A stretch of DNA of 64,000 nt from Gammaproteobacteria bacterium (GCA_013214945.1 JABSRT010000005.1:1-64000); one strand, 5' to 3'. Shown: positions 1 through 9,943, numbered from the stretch's first letter. Translations and numbers: made by a program. The notes: a model not told the origin generated them from the sequence alone.

Positions 1-260
1 GCGCAAGCATCTGCAATACGACGGCTAGTAATTAATCCTCTTGAATAACCTAGCAGAATAATTTTTAACATCACCTGGGGAGAGTACGCTGCCGCGCCTT
101 TTTTATCGTTAGAATACCACTGGTCAAAACCAGACAGGTCAAGGCGATTATCGACAATATGAGCTAATGCATACTCGAAAGTTCCGGAGACAATTTGCAG
201 GGAGAAATCAATGGGGATAAATTTATTTTGACAAGATAAATCAGGTTTGTAGTTGGCCAT
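1..260 (-). CDS. IS1182-family transposase, N-terminal part (cut by window edge)
   Basis: About 86 codons read leftwards from an ATG at 258-260 and stay open to the window edge. The translation begins MANYKPDLSCQNKFIPIDFS and includes KGAAAYSPQVMLKIILLGYS followed by RGLITSRRIADAC. This is the typical N-terminal domain of IS1182-like (DUF772) transposases, where a 'Y-x-P-x-x-M-L-K' block precedes 'S-R-R-I-A-x-A-C'. The catalytic DDE part would lie outside the window, so it cannot be said whether the element is complete. No terminal inverted repeat was identified with confidence to its right. Family assignment is from remembered motifs. Confidence 0.75.
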   Translation of the reverse strand, partial: MANYKPDLSCQNKFIPIDFSLQIVSGTFEYALAHIVDNRLDLSGFDQWYSNDKKGAAAYSPQVMLKIILLGYSRGLITSRRIADAC

Positions 261-348
261 CTTGTTTCACTCGGGGTGAATAATAACCATTAGATCACAG
301 ACCAGATCGGGGTTCAAGCTTAATATTCATACAAAACCCATAAACTAA

Positions 349-373
349 AAAAGAACGTGAAAACGTTCTTTTT
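349..373. terminator. Hairpin with A/T-tracts on both sides
   Basis: AAAGAACGT, a GAAA loop and ACGTTCTTT form a 9-bp stem, preceded by A-residues and followed by T-residues, so it could stop transcription from either side. It lies between the transposase start and the 3' end of the gene at 510-1319, and may be the terminator of that gene (minus strand). Confidence 0.5.
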
Positions 374-509
374 TGATAAATTCTACAGCCTCAACGCCTC
401 TATAACAGGCGATTTTTTTGTGAAGCATTTTGTGTGATACTGACGCGCAGCGGCAACATAAAATGCGTAGCTAAAATTTGTCCTTGTTTATAGACTTGTT
501 AGCATTCAA

Positions 510-1319
510 TTATTTACGGGCTATGACTTTTTCTACTAAGTACCTTTTTAATATGCCTTTGGCTGACACAACACGTCTAGCATGTAATTCAATTTTTCCG
601 CCATTACCATCACCTTGTGCGTAATGCATTGACCAAGTTAAGCGACGTCTCAAAGATGAACCTGAGCTTTCAGGAATAATAAAAGAGACGGTATGCTCAT
701 AATTATCATCATAAAAACGACCAATACCTGTAATGATATTATATTTTGTAACATTACCAATAATGCCAGTTAGTAACTCATTTTCTGTTTTGATAGATAC
801 ACTTTTCAAAGTGTCACTGTTCATTTTTACCGCTTCACCAACTCTTGGTCTAGCAACAGAAATTGTCATATTATTATCACTGCGAATTGGTCGATGAGCT
901 CGCTCTAAAGCAGACTCTAATGCAACCTCCATATCACCAATAAATGGTTCCACCTTTTCATCAAGCTTTTTAACAAAAGGTGTTTCTGGTTCATAAGCTA
1001 AATCTAATGTTTTTGACCAAGTCCATTTCAATATATCCCAGAAAGCAGCAGCAACAATACTTGCTCCAATAGCCTCTTTGTTATCTATAACCAACGTTAG
1101 AAGTTGCTCATAACTTCCTTTTTGAGGCGGGTTGACGTAAATCTTTACGCCGCTAGCCTTTCCTTTACGTTTTACATCACCATCATTAAGCAAAGCGTGC
1201 GTTGTTATAGCTAGGGCTTGTGCAAACCCTTGAAGAGAAACTGATGCGTCATACATATCTAATCGATGTAAATCGGCATCTCCATTCTGGTAAGAAAGTT
1301 TAATTGTGACTGATTTCAT
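510..1319 (-). CDS. Uncharacterised 269-residue protein
   Basis: An intact ORF of 269 codons starts at an ATG. I do not recognise a function. The N-terminal part (YQNGDADLHRLDMYDASVSL, then QGFAQALAITTHALLNDG and YVNPPQKGSYEQ) resembles a family of bacterial proteins of unknown function seen scattered in variable chromosomal regions (DUF7946-like, from memory). A hydrophobic stretch around residues 83-100 (IGASIVAAAFWDILKWTW) could be a membrane segment or a buried helix. There is no signal peptide. The rest is mixed alpha/beta in character, with a basic C-terminus (RRVVSAKGILKRYLVEKVIARK region). It stands alone between a transposase fragment and a chemoreceptor, and its DNA is visibly more AT-rich than the metabolic genes further right, which suggests transfer. 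Function is unknown. Confidence 0.7.
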   Translation of the reverse strand: MKSVTIKLSYQNGDADLHRLDMYDASVSLQGFAQALAITTHALLNDGDVKRKGKASGVKIYVNPPQKGSYEQLLTLVIDNKEAIGASIVAAAFWDILKWTWSKTLDLAYEPETPFVKKLDEKVEPFIGDMEVALESALERAHRPIRSDNNMTISVARPRVGEAVKMNSDTLKSVSIKTENELLTGIIGNVTKYNIITGIGRFYDDNYEHTVSFIIPESSGSSLRRRLTWSMHYAQGDGNGGKIELHARRVVSAKGILKRYLVEKVIARK

Positions 1320-1455
1320 GCGTCCTCTGCGAAATGTTGATTTTGAATGCTAACATTTATATATCAAGCATGCACATTTACAAATGCATGCCAAATAGTC
1401 ATTTCCAAGTAGAATAGTATTTAAAACAATTAATTACCAGCATTTAGTACAGATA

Positions 1456-1497
1456 CAACCCAATACAAAGTGTGCATGCACACTTTGTATTGGGTTG
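1456..1497. repeat. 42-bp perfect palindrome
   Basis: Two 21-bp arms, CAACCCAATACAAAGTGTGC plus A and its exact reverse complement, meet with no spacer. The palindrome lies in the gap between the 5' end of the gene at 510-1319 and the 3' end of the chemoreceptor gene. No T-tract follows on either strand, so a standard intrinsic terminator is not obvious. It may be a factor-dependent terminator, a protein-binding site, or the scar of a mobile element. Confidence 0.9.
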
Positions 1498-1615
1498 CTT
1501 CGGTAACTTTTTGAAATAACATTAGTTAAAACTAATTAAAGCGTGAAAAATACCTTTAAATCGCCTATTCACGACAATGCGCAACACCAGACAATGCCCT
1601 CAGCAACCCCCAAAA

Positions 1616-3610
1616 TTAAATTTTAAAGTTACTCGCGATTAAATGCAGTTCACTGGCCATTTTTGTCTGTTCGTGCGTCGCAGCAACAACTTGATTAATG
1701 CTCTCCACCGACTCAGTACAACTGGTATCAATATCAGTAATACTGCGACTAATATCACCTGCAACTTCTAATTGCTGTTGTGATGCCAATGCTATTTTGT
1801 CAGACAGTTGCGCAATGTCAGAAATGCTATGTTCAATATTAATCAGCGAATCAGAGACTTTTTCAGATGCGTCAACCACCGATTGAGCTTCGTCTTTGCA
1901 ATGTTTAATTAAGTCAGATGACTCTGTAACATCAGATTGCAGGGTCGAAATTATGGCTTCAATTTCAACCGTTGACGACTGTGTCCGTTGAGCGAGCGAT
2001 CGCACTTCATCAGCTACAACCGCAAAGCCACGCCCTTGTTCACCAGCGCGTGCCGCTTCGATAGCCGCGTTTAACGCCAGTAAATTTGTCTGCTCAGATA
2101 CATTTTTTATTACATCCACCACGCCTGAAATACTGTTACTTGAGTCATGCAGGTTGACCGTTTTTTGCTCTAGCTGCACAATGCGTTGCACTAAGGCGCT
2201 AATTTTCTCATTGGCGTCACTGACCATTTGCGTGCCCTGAGTTGCCAGCGATGCCGCGTTTTGAGACGCTTTAGCCGAGTCTTGCGTATTGGTATTGATT
2301 TCTGCGGAATTGGCCGTCATTTCTTCGATAGCTGCTGCTATTTGCGTGGTTTGGCTGCGTTGCTCGCGTAAATTTACTTCGTTGATATCAATAGTGGCCG
2401 ATATCTGCTCGACAGAAGACGATAACTGTAAACTGCTCGACGAAATGATGTTAACCGCTGACGAAAACTCTGCCATCGTTAAGTTTAACGCATGCGCCAT
2501 CGCGCCAAGTTCATCGTTTGATAATACTTTAGCTCTTGGCGTTAGGTCATTATTCTCCTTAATAATAACTAACGTTTTGGTCAGTTCCTTTATCTGGGTT
2601 AACAACAGATGTGTAATATATATTGCGCCCAGCACAACTAATGCCGTCACAAAAATAGCAGCTAATAGCGAGAACAAAAATGTTGATTGTGCTTTGCTAG
2701 CATGGGATTCAACCCCTGCTAACAGGCTTTCGGATAACTTATTTTCAACTTTTTTCAGTAGATTAATACGTTTTGTGGCTAAGCCAAACCAATGAGAACC
2801 GTCGACCGTGACTTGATGGTTTGGATTAGCTAACAACTTGCCCTGCTCTCGCATTTTTGCTACCTGCCGTGTCGCTGGCGTATCCATTGTTTGGTGATAA
2901 AACGACACTAAATCCTCAGATGAAGATAAAACAAAGGTATTAAAATACACGCTTTGAGCACTCAACAAGCCGTTAAACTTTTCGTAATGGCCCGCGCTAA
3001 ACTTTTTAGCAACAAAGGCATTACTTAAAATAGCGCGTTCAATGCCCGCCTGCTCTTTTCCTTGCAGGAAATTATAATAAGCAAAAGCTTTTGTTTTAAT
3101 TACCGGTTGCTGTGCAATGTTAGCAATGGCAATAGCCATTTCTAACAGCGTACGGTTGGTATTCGTAAAATAGGCCACCGCTTTGTTCGTATTAACATCA
3201 AGCGTTAAAATACGCTGACGAATTTGACCTAAATTTTGTAATTCTTTTCTCACCTTACTCAGTGAGTCTGCGATGTCTTGATCAAATAGTGGTTGGTTTT
3301 GTGTAATGAATAATTGACGTTGCTTTAATGCATCATCGGTTTTCAACTGTTGTGCTTTCAATTCACTTGCAAACTGCTGACCTAATGAACCTAAAAATAC
3401 CGCTGTTGCGCCCCGCTCTTTTTGCAGTTCATGCACTAATCGACTATTAAATATTGAGAGTTCAATATCAGCACCAAGATGCTCCATTGTCTGCATCTGG
3501 GTATAATTTTGATAAATAGAAATGCTTGAATACCACAGGTAAGCGAATAACAAAGGGATAATCAGTAACACGAGTTTATATTGAAGCTTTAAATCTTTAA
3601 TTTTTGGCAT
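1616..3610 (-). CDS. Methyl-accepting chemotaxis protein with NIT sensor domain
   Basis: This is an inner-membrane chemoreceptor that passes a periplasmic signal to CheA/CheW. Reading from an ATG at 3610 (start MPKIKDLKL), which has a GAGAG ribosome site just upstream, gives 664 residues; an upstream in-frame start at 3652 adds 14 residues without hydrophobic character and is less likely. The order of parts is: a short cytoplasmic tail, TM1 (about 12-30), a large periplasmic helical region with [15 protein letters not shown], typical of the nitrate/nitrite-sensing NIT domain, TM2 (about 305-330), HAMP, then a long coiled coil. The signalling tip [20 protein letters not shown] and [19 protein letters not shown] is highly conserved. 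No C-terminal CheR-binding pentapeptide is seen. The real ligand is not known; NIT domains are named for nitrate/nitrite but many members are untested. Confidence 0.92.
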   Translation of the reverse strand: MPKIKDLKLQYKLVLLIIPLLFAYLWYSSISIYQNYTQMQTMEHLGADIELSIFNSRLVHELQKERGATAVFLGSLGQQFASELKAQQLKTDDALKQRQLFITQNQPLFDQDIADSLSKVRKELQNLGQIRQRILTLDVNTNKAVAYFTNTNRTLLEMAIAIANIAQQPVIKTKAFAYYNFLQGKEQAGIERAILSNAFVAKKFSAGHYEKFNGLLSAQSVYFNTFVLSSSEDLVSFYHQTMDTPATRQVAKMREQGKLLANPNHQVTVDGSHWFGLATKRINLLKKVENKLSESLLAGVESHASKAQSTFLFSLLAAIFVTALVVLGAIYITHLLLTQIKELTKTLVIIKENNDLTPRAKVLSNDELGAMAHALNLTMAEFSSAVNIISSSSLQLSSSVEQISATIDINEVNLREQRSQTTQIAAAIEEMTANSAEINTNTQDSAKASQNAASLATQGTQMVSDANEKISALVQRIVQLEQKTVNLHDSSNSISGVVDVIKNVSEQTNLLALNAAIEAARAGEQGRGFAVVADEVRSLAQRTQSSTVEIEAIISTLQSDVTESSDLIKHCKDEAQSVVDASEKVSDSLINIEHSISDIAQLSDKIALASQQQLEVAGDISRSITDIDTSCTESVESINQVVAATHEQTKMASELHLIASNFKI

Positions 3611-3795
3611 AGCACTCTCACGCGGTGGCTTACAGCTAAAATAGACACTCACACGCAGTGATTCATCTATGTATTAAATTGGGTTTCAATTATGCCAAAA
3701 CATATTAACGACAGTGAACTTATCTCACATTTACTTGATATATATCAGGCTAGTGCGAGATAAATGCACAATAAGCAATAAAGAAAGGCTTATAC

Positions 3796-3829
3796 AAAAA
3801 ATGCCAGACAATTTCTTGTCTGGCATTTT
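3796..3829 (-). terminator. Intrinsic terminator of gsk
   Basis: A 13-bp stem (AAAATGCCAGACA / TGTCTGGCATTTT) with loop ATTTCT is followed on the minus strand by a run of T, about 30 bp past the gsk stop codon. Confidence 0.85.
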
Positions 3830-3858
3830 CATTAAAGCAGTTTTAAAAGACCTAAGCC

Positions 3859-5157
3859 TTACTGTTCCCAGTAAGCTTCTTCTAAGCTGTCTTCTTTTTC
3901 AGGTAAGCCTTTAGACAAACGCGGCGAATGCTGATTTAGCATTTCAAAACTCACGCGGTTAGAGTACTTACAAATTTGGGCAAATGACGAATACGCCAAC
4001 GCTGAGCTGGTGTGCTTGCTTGAGGTCGGGAAATACTGCTTATGGTAGTGATTAGCCGCCATGTCATGTAGCAAGGCTGACAATGCGCCGTCTCCTGCGC
4101 CATTGGTATTTTTAATCGAAGCGGGGCCACCCATGTAAGGTTCAATATGAGAAAAAACCATCAGCGGTGACTTACAATCGGCTTTACGCATTGGGCGACT
4201 AAATTCGTACTTGTTAAAGTCACTGATGCTGCCCGTACGCAATGGATGAGTTGTTTCGCGTTTACTGTCTTGCTCGGTAAACCCTGACAGGTATAAACCA
4301 TCAGCGCCCGCAGTTAATAATACTAAGTCTGCGACCTCAAGTGTTTTAACGCTGGCTTTTAACAAATCACTTTCGCCGGTTAGGGTTTCAGCTTCTTCTT
4401 CATTCATCGCCACGACACTAATATGCTTGTCGATAAAGTTTAACCACCACTGGGGATCTTGCGCAATAATTTGCTTGGTACCCAAACTCAGTACCACGGG
4501 TACGTTATTGTCGTTGGCGTATTGAACTGCCGTCATCGTGGCTTGATCCATGGTGTCATCGTCATTAACTCGCATCAGATAAGCGCTAATTACCAACGCC
4601 GAAGACGACTTAACCACATCAATATTAATCGACTCGCTGGTTAGTGCATTTGACAAACCGCTGTTAAACGCAAAAGTACGTTCGCCATCAGCGCAGATTA
4701 ACGTGAAACAACGGCCGATAGGACCGGAGACTGGTTGCAATAAATCCAAGTCAACTTTCGAGCTGGTGTTACACAAGTATTTGTATGCATAACCTTTAGC
4801 ACGAATAGGGTCGCTAATAACGCCAAACAACACACTGCGATCATCGGATAAAACCGAGTAATTGTGCAGGGTATTGCCAATGGTGCCGCCAGCATATTCA
4901 TGGCTAATCAGATCTTTTTCAACCAATTCGTTGTAGATCTTCTCCGCTTCTTTGTCATCAACTAAGCAAGAGGTCCCTTTTATTAAACCAAATTTTTCAA
5001 GAAAAGACTCATCGATTGGCGCTTCTATATCAACCAAGGTTTGATCAATACCACAAATATGGCTTTGAACAGGCTGGAGCTTCAATGTCTCGTTACGCGC
5101 TTTTCGCGTAGCGACAGGAAAGTAATGCTTTAACTTACGTTGACCGGGAAATTTCAT
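3859..5157 (-). CDS. gsk: Inosine-guanosine kinase
   Basis: Phosphorylates inosine and guanosine to IMP and GMP in purine salvage (cytoplasm). The protein is a PfkB/ribokinase-type sugar kinase of 432 residues and matches E. coli Gsk almost throughout: MKFPGQRKLKHYFPV at the start, GIDQTLVDIEAPIDE, GGTIGNTLHNYSVL, the kinase signature NTNGAGDGALSALLHD with the catalytic Asp, and the C-terminal NQHSPRLSKGLPEKEDSLEE. The start at 5157 is chosen because MKFPG is the E. coli start; an ATG two codons upstream is possible. The gene stands alone, with its own terminator on the left. An imperfect inverted repeat lies just upstream of its start. Confidence 0.95.
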   Translation of the reverse strand: MKFPGQRKLKHYFPVATRKARNETLKLQPVQSHICGIDQTLVDIEAPIDESFLEKFGLIKGTSCLVDDKEAEKIYNELVEKDLISHEYAGGTIGNTLHNYSVLSDDRSVLFGVISDPIRAKGYAYKYLCNTSSKVDLDLLQPVSGPIGRCFTLICADGERTFAFNSGLSNALTSESINIDVVKSSSALVISAYLMRVNDDDTMDQATMTAVQYANDNNVPVVLSLGTKQIIAQDPQWWLNFIDKHISVVAMNEEEAETLTGESDLLKASVKTLEVADLVLLTAGADGLYLSGFTEQDSKRETTHPLRTGSISDFNKYEFSRPMRKADCKSPLMVFSHIEPYMGGPASIKNTNGAGDGALSALLHDMAANHYHKQYFPTSSKHTSSALAYSSFAQICKYSNRVSFEMLNQHSPRLSKGLPEKEDSLEEAYWEQ

Positions 5158-5173
5158 TTGCAACCCTAAACAA

Positions 5174-5206
5174 TGGTACAGCGCAATGTCGACAATGCCT
5201 GTACCA
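5174..5206. other. Imperfect inverted repeat upstream of gsk
   Basis: TGGTACAG at 5174-5181 and CTGTACCA at 5199-5206 are perfect inverted copies. The inner part, centred on GTCGAC, is also nearly symmetrical. It lies 17-50 bp before the gsk start, where an operator or leader hairpin could act. It does not look like the PurR consensus. Confidence 0.45.
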
Positions 5207-5317
5207 AATTTACTAGTAGATGAACTATTTTAAACCAAACCCTGCAAACTGCTTATTGCCAAACTGAAATTTTGTGAGTAAGCCCTCTTATCTCACAAAA
5301 TAATTAATTAATAACCA

Positions 5318-6328
5318 TTATTTAAGCGGCCAACCTAACATTTGTTGATCAATAAGCTGCTTTAAAATGGCAACATGGTTTTCCTGATCATTAAGTGCCG
5401 GCACATAAGTGTAACCTTGGCCACCAGCGTGTTGATAAATTTCTTTATTTTCAACCGCAGTTTCTTCAAGCGTTTCTAAACAATCTACCGCAAAGGCCGG
5501 GCAAATAATATCAATATTATTAACGCCAGCGTCGGGTAAATTACGCAAGACACTATCAGTATAAGGGGTTAACCATTGGGCCTTGCCAAAACGAGATTGA
5601 TAACTAATTTTCCACTGGTCAGCATTCAAACCAAGTTCAGTCGCAAGCGCTTCAGCAGTTCGCTGACATTGTGCTTGATAAGGGTCACCCGCATCAACAT
5701 AGCGCTGTGGCATGCCATGAAATGACATCAGCAATAATTGCGACGCAGGGTTACCCGATTGAGCGCGGCTGGCGCGGACATTGTCTGCTAACGCGGTGAT
5801 ATATTCAGATTTGTCGCAATAGTCCATCACCATTCTTATTTCGGGTAAATAGCGAGTTTTAGTTAATACGGCCGCAATTTGGTCATAAACAACCGCGGTA
5901 GTGGTTGCGCTGTATTGCGGAAATAATGGCAGCACGACTATTTTTTTGATCTGCTGGCGCTCAAACTCTGCCAACGCTTTGGCGATGCTTGGCTGACCGT
6001 AACTCATGGCGCTTAGACACAGGATTTGGTCCGGATTACTTAATTGAAAACTCGTGGCCAATTTTTCGGTTATCGCCTCGTTATAATAACGCAATGGCGA
6101 GCCATGTTCGGTCCAAATTTGTTGATACAGTTTAGCGACTTTAGGACTGCGCAATGGCAGAATAAGCCCGTACAACAAGGTACGCCAGGCAATAGCGGGT
6201 AAGTCGATAACACGTTTGTCGGATAAGAATTGGGCCAAATACTTAAAAACGGCACCTGCTGTTGGCTCGCTTGGTGTGCCTAAGTTGACCACTAAGACAC
6301 CAATACGTTGATTATTCTGCTTGTTCAC
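5318..6328 (-). CDS. hemH: Ferrochelatase
   Basis: Inserts ferrous iron into protoporphyrin IX, the last step of protoheme synthesis. The 336 residues are the usual bacterial length. Recognisable blocks are GVLVVNLGTPSEPTAGAVFKYL at the N-terminus, VVLPLFPQYSATTTAVVYDQ, the active-site LLMSFHGMPQRYVDAGDPY with the metal-binding His, SYQSRFGKAQWLTPYTD, and PAFAVDCLETLEETAVENKEI. It probably acts at the inner face of the membrane. It follows adk on the same strand, but a terminator separates the two, so it likely has its own promoter in the 125-bp gap. Adjacent adk-hemH is common in gammaproteobacteria. Confidence 0.96.
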   Translation of the reverse strand: MNKQNNQRIGVLVVNLGTPSEPTAGAVFKYLAQFLSDKRVIDLPAIAWRTLLYGLILPLRSPKVAKLYQQIWTEHGSPLRYYNEAITEKLATSFQLSNPDQILCLSAMSYGQPSIAKALAEFERQQIKKIVVLPLFPQYSATTTAVVYDQIAAVLTKTRYLPEIRMVMDYCDKSEYITALADNVRASRAQSGNPASQLLLMSFHGMPQRYVDAGDPYQAQCQRTAEALATELGLNADQWKISYQSRFGKAQWLTPYTDSVLRNLPDAGVNNIDIICPAFAVDCLETLEETAVENKEIYQHAGGQGYTYVPALNDQENHVAILKQLIDQQMLGWPLK

Positions 6329-6378
6329 ACGACTAAACCCTAAATATATATAGCGTTAGCCTAACATTGGTTCAGGCA

Positions 6379-6403
6379 TAAAAAAAGCCCACAACGTGAG
6401 CTT
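6379..6403 (-). terminator. Intrinsic terminator of adk
   Basis: An 8-bp stem with one mismatch (AAGCCCAC / GTGAGCTT) is followed on the minus strand by a run of at least six T. It lies between the adk stop and the hemH start. Confidence 0.7.
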
Positions 6404-6453
6404 AATCAAGTGATTGTTACTTTAGCAAATAATCACATAAGTTCGATTAAAAA

Positions 6454-7179
<726 letters not shown>

Positions 7180-7220
7180 TTAGACTTTAGCCAGATAGGC
7201 CACTTAAACCAATAAAAACA

Positions 7221-7244
7221 AAAAAGCAGCCGAAGCTGCTTTTT
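7221..7244. terminator. Terminator downstream of the GAPDH gene
   Basis: AAAAAGCAGC, loop CGAA and GCTGCTTTTT form a strong stem with T-runs in both directions. It lies about 50 bp past the stop of the GAPDH gene (minus strand) and upstream of adk. Confidence 0.85.
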
Positions 7245-7292
7245 AAAATATTAGTTGGGCGTAATGAACACCTTACTAATTTTTAGTGACCA

Positions 7293-8726
7293 CTAGTGAC
7301 GCGGTAACGTTGGGTAGTCTTGACCAAGCATGTTACGCATTACGCGCAGCACTTGACAGCTATAACCAAACTCGTTGTCGTACCATACATACAATACACA
7401 ACCGCTATCGCTGGTAATGGTCGCTTGCGAGTCAACAACACCGGCATAACGAGAACCAACCAAATCAGTCGACACCACTTCGTGAGAAGTCGTAAAGTCG
7501 ATTTGATCTTGCAGCTCCGAATGCAACGCCATGTGACTTAAGTAAGCGTTTAACTCTTCAACGTTGGTGCCCTGAGCCAAATTCAGGTTCATGATAGCCA
7601 TTGAAACATTCGGTGTTGGTACACGAATAGCATTACCGGTTAATTTACCAGCAAGCTCAGGCAAGGCTTTAGACACAGCTTTAGCAGCGCCCGTTGACGT
7701 AATAACCATGTTTAATGGGGCACTACGACCACGGCGAGGCGCTGGGTGGTAGTTATCGATTAGGTTTTGATCATTGGTGTATGAGTGAACCGTTTCAATG
7801 TGACCATTAACAATGCCGAACTTGTCATGAATAGCTTTTAGTACTGGCGTAATCGCGTTAGTAGTACAACTTGCTGCACTGACGATTTTAGCATCGCCGA
7901 TCATGTGTTCGTTAACACCGTAAACGATGTTATCGATGTCGCCTTTAGCAGGCGCAGTCAACAATACTTTTGAAGCACCAATCGACTTTAAGTGCTCTGA
8001 CAAACCTTCTTCATCGGTCCACTTACCGGTGTTATCAACAATAAGTGCGTTGTTAATACCGAACTTGGTGTAATCGATAGAGTCAGGCGAGCTAGCATAA
8101 ATAATTTGAATGTAGTTACCATTAGCAATAATGGCATTTTTAGACTCGTCTACTTCAATTGAACCATTAAAAGGTCCATGAATAGAATCGCGACGCAGTA
8201 AGCTGGCGCGTTTTTCTAAATCACCACCGCTGCCACGTACTACAATAGCGCGTAAACGTAAACGGTTAGCAACACCACTACGTTCAATCAGTAAACGTGC
8301 TAACAAACGACCAATTCGACCAAAGCCATATAATACTACATCACGGGGCTCACCCTTATCTTCAACGTCATGAACTTCGGCTAATTCCGTTTTTAGGAAT
8401 TCTTCAACAGCGTCATAGTTATTACCATGAGTATTGTTATATTTAATCGCTAATTTGCCTAAGTCGATGCGCGCATGGGTGATATCCATTTCAGAGATAG
8501 CAAGCAACAATGGGAAAGATTCACGTAAACGCAATTTTTCACCGATATGTTGACGAACATTACGGTGTGCTTTAATAATATCAATGGTGGTAGCTGATAA
8601 TAGAGGACGACCATAAACAGTAATTTCAACGCCCTGTTGACGGAACAGTTTGCCTAAAATCGGTTGCATTGTTTCAGCAAGTTCCTGACGTTCTTGCCAG
8701 CTATTTAAGTACTTATCTTGGTTCAT
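7293..8726 (-). CDS. Glyceraldehyde-3-phosphate dehydrogenase, long form
   Basis: Oxidises glyceraldehyde-3-phosphate to 1,3-bisphosphoglycerate with NAD(P). The core domain (about 130-477) has the nucleotide-binding start VVLYGFGRIGRLLARLL, the catalytic SAASCTTNAITP with Cys near residue 287, the following HIETVHSYTNDQNLIDN, and the C-terminal WYDNEFGYSCQVLRVM. Unlike the usual 330-residue GapA, about 125 extra residues precede the Rossmann fold (MNQDKYLNSWQERQELAETM onwards). Such long GAPDHs are known in Shewanella and Vibrio as second paralogues. The phosphate-binding GRGRSAPLN region has an added 'APRRGRS' motif consistent with the family. It is a single-gene unit with its own terminator, and the hexR-pykA locus is 1.2 kb away. 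Whether it acts in glycolysis or gluconeogenesis cannot be read from the sequence. Confidence 0.93.
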   Translation of the reverse strand: MNQDKYLNSWQERQELAETMQPILGKLFRQQGVEITVYGRPLLSATTIDIIKAHRNVRQHIGEKLRLRESFPLLLAISEMDITHARIDLGKLAIKYNNTHGNNYDAVEEFLKTELAEVHDVEDKGEPRDVVLYGFGRIGRLLARLLIERSGVANRLRLRAIVVRGSGGDLEKRASLLRRDSIHGPFNGSIEVDESKNAIIANGNYIQIIYASSPDSIDYTKFGINNALIVDNTGKWTDEEGLSEHLKSIGASKVLLTAPAKGDIDNIVYGVNEHMIGDAKIVSAASCTTNAITPVLKAIHDKFGIVNGHIETVHSYTNDQNLIDNYHPAPRRGRSAPLNMVITSTGAAKAVSKALPELAGKLTGNAIRVPTPNVSMAIMNLNLAQGTNVEELNAYLSHMALHSELQDQIDFTTSHEVVSTDLVGSRYAGVVDSQATITSDSGCVLYVWYDNEFGYSCQVLRVMRNMLGQDYPTLPRH

Positions 8727-8995
8727 TTATGGCTATCCTTCGTTTGACTAAATTTGAAAAGCATATCAATTTTGAGTTAAAGTAAAATATCACGGAAAAA
8801 CAAAGTAATTTGTCGTTCCAGTGTCAATAAGGCAAGCCAATATTGCGGCCATGTATACATGGTGTAATTGAGCTGCAATGTTGCAAAAACAATGAATATA
8901 TCGCCCTAAAAACGCGGCATATTTTAACGTACTTACCGGGTGAATACTAGCAACTCCCGAGGTAAAACCTCTACTTATTACAATAGGATCTTACA

Positions 8996-9823
8996 TTGAA
9001 ATTGAAAACTACCCTGCTAGCAGCATTTATGGTCTTTGGCTCTTTATTGCTTAGTGGTTGCGGTGACTCACGAGTTACCCTCTATGATATGTGCGAGCAG
9101 CAGCCCAATATTTGCAACGACATTGCATCTGAAGGGTGGTGCAAAACGCAACGGGCTGATCTTATTTCACGCCGCTTTCAGGGTATTATCGCGCCAGACG
9201 ATCAAGACAACCACTATCGTACATTGCTGGCCTGGGGTGACTTTCATCAGTGTATCAATGTTGCATCAAAAATAATGCGCACCACAATTACCGATCGCAC
9301 CTCAGCCAAAACATTAGCCTACTTAACCAGTATTAAAGAGATAGCAAAGTTAGAGCAAGCGACTCGCGCCAGTCAATATCCTCAGTTGTTATATTATCAT
9401 TGGGTCCAAGACGGCAGCCGCACAAAAATTAGAAAACTGCTTAAACTAGACCGTGCTAACAAGCTTGAAACCACCGAGCTGCAGCTGATGATGGCCAGTT
9501 ATTACGCCAAAGTTGATACCAACAAAGAAATAAAAGCGCAATACAACGCCCTAAAATTAGTCACGCCAGCATCAGCATCGCTGATTGATAATCAGTTATA
9601 TGCCAGCTTAGCCACTAACTTTATGCGGCAAAAGAAATACCCACTGGCTTACATTTGGACCCAAATTGCTGAACTTTCCGGTTTAAAAACAGCCAATACC
9701 AACTTATTAAAAAGCCGATTAAACAGTCAATCGGTCGACTTTGATAAAATGACAACAATCGCGAAAACGACTTATGCCTCGATTAATGCTCATGATTTTG
9801 TCTCACCAGAGTCGCAGTATTAG
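8996..9823 (+). CDS. DUF2989-type lipoprotein
   Basis: A predicted lipoprotein of 275 residues. It starts at TTG with TAGGATC a few bases upstream; no in-frame ATG fits the signal peptide better. The signal sequence is MKLKTTLLAAFMVFGSLLLSGC, with lipobox LLSGC and the lipidated Cys near position 22. The mature part begins with MCEQQPNICNDIASEGWCKT, a Cys-containing motif typical of the DUF2989 lipoproteins of Shewanella and Vibrio, then is mostly alpha-helical with TPR-like helix pairs. No enzymatic motif is seen and the function is unknown. It is transcribed divergently from the GAPDH gene and lies upstream of hexR, but the HexR operator in the next gap argues for a separate hexR promoter. 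Confidence 0.8.
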   Translation: MKLKTTLLAAFMVFGSLLLSGCGDSRVTLYDMCEQQPNICNDIASEGWCKTQRADLISRRFQGIIAPDDQDNHYRTLLAWGDFHQCINVASKIMRTTITDRTSAKTLAYLTSIKEIAKLEQATRASQYPQLLYYHWVQDGSRTKIRKLLKLDRANKLETTELQLMMASYYAKVDTNKEIKAQYNALKLVTPASASLIDNQLYASLATNFMRQKKYPLAYIWTQIAELSGLKTANTNLLKSRLNSQSVDFDKMTTIAKTTYASINAHDFVSPESQY

Positions 9824-9853
9824 CTGGAAAAATTATTCTAAATAAAATATTTT

Positions 9854-9868
9854 TGTAATAAAATTACA
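9854..9868. promoter_or_regulatory. HexR operator
   Basis: TGTAATAAAATTACA is a near-perfect palindrome matching the known HexR site of Shewanella and relatives (TGTAAT-N3-ATTACA). It lies 75 bp upstream of hexR, suggesting autoregulation and control of hexR-pykA in response to the Entner-Doudoroff intermediate KDPG. The assignment is based on the remembered consensus. Confidence 0.8.
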
Positions 9869-9943
9869 TAATTTTGTTTATTTACGTGTTTTTTGGCCGT
9901 CAATAAGTAATAATGTCTATTAAAGAACAAATAGGCATTATTG

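Noticed and set aside
8727-8995. HexR site for the GAPDH gene
   Set aside because: Only a half-site (TGTAATTGAGCTGCA near 8863) was seen; the second half differs, so it was not called.
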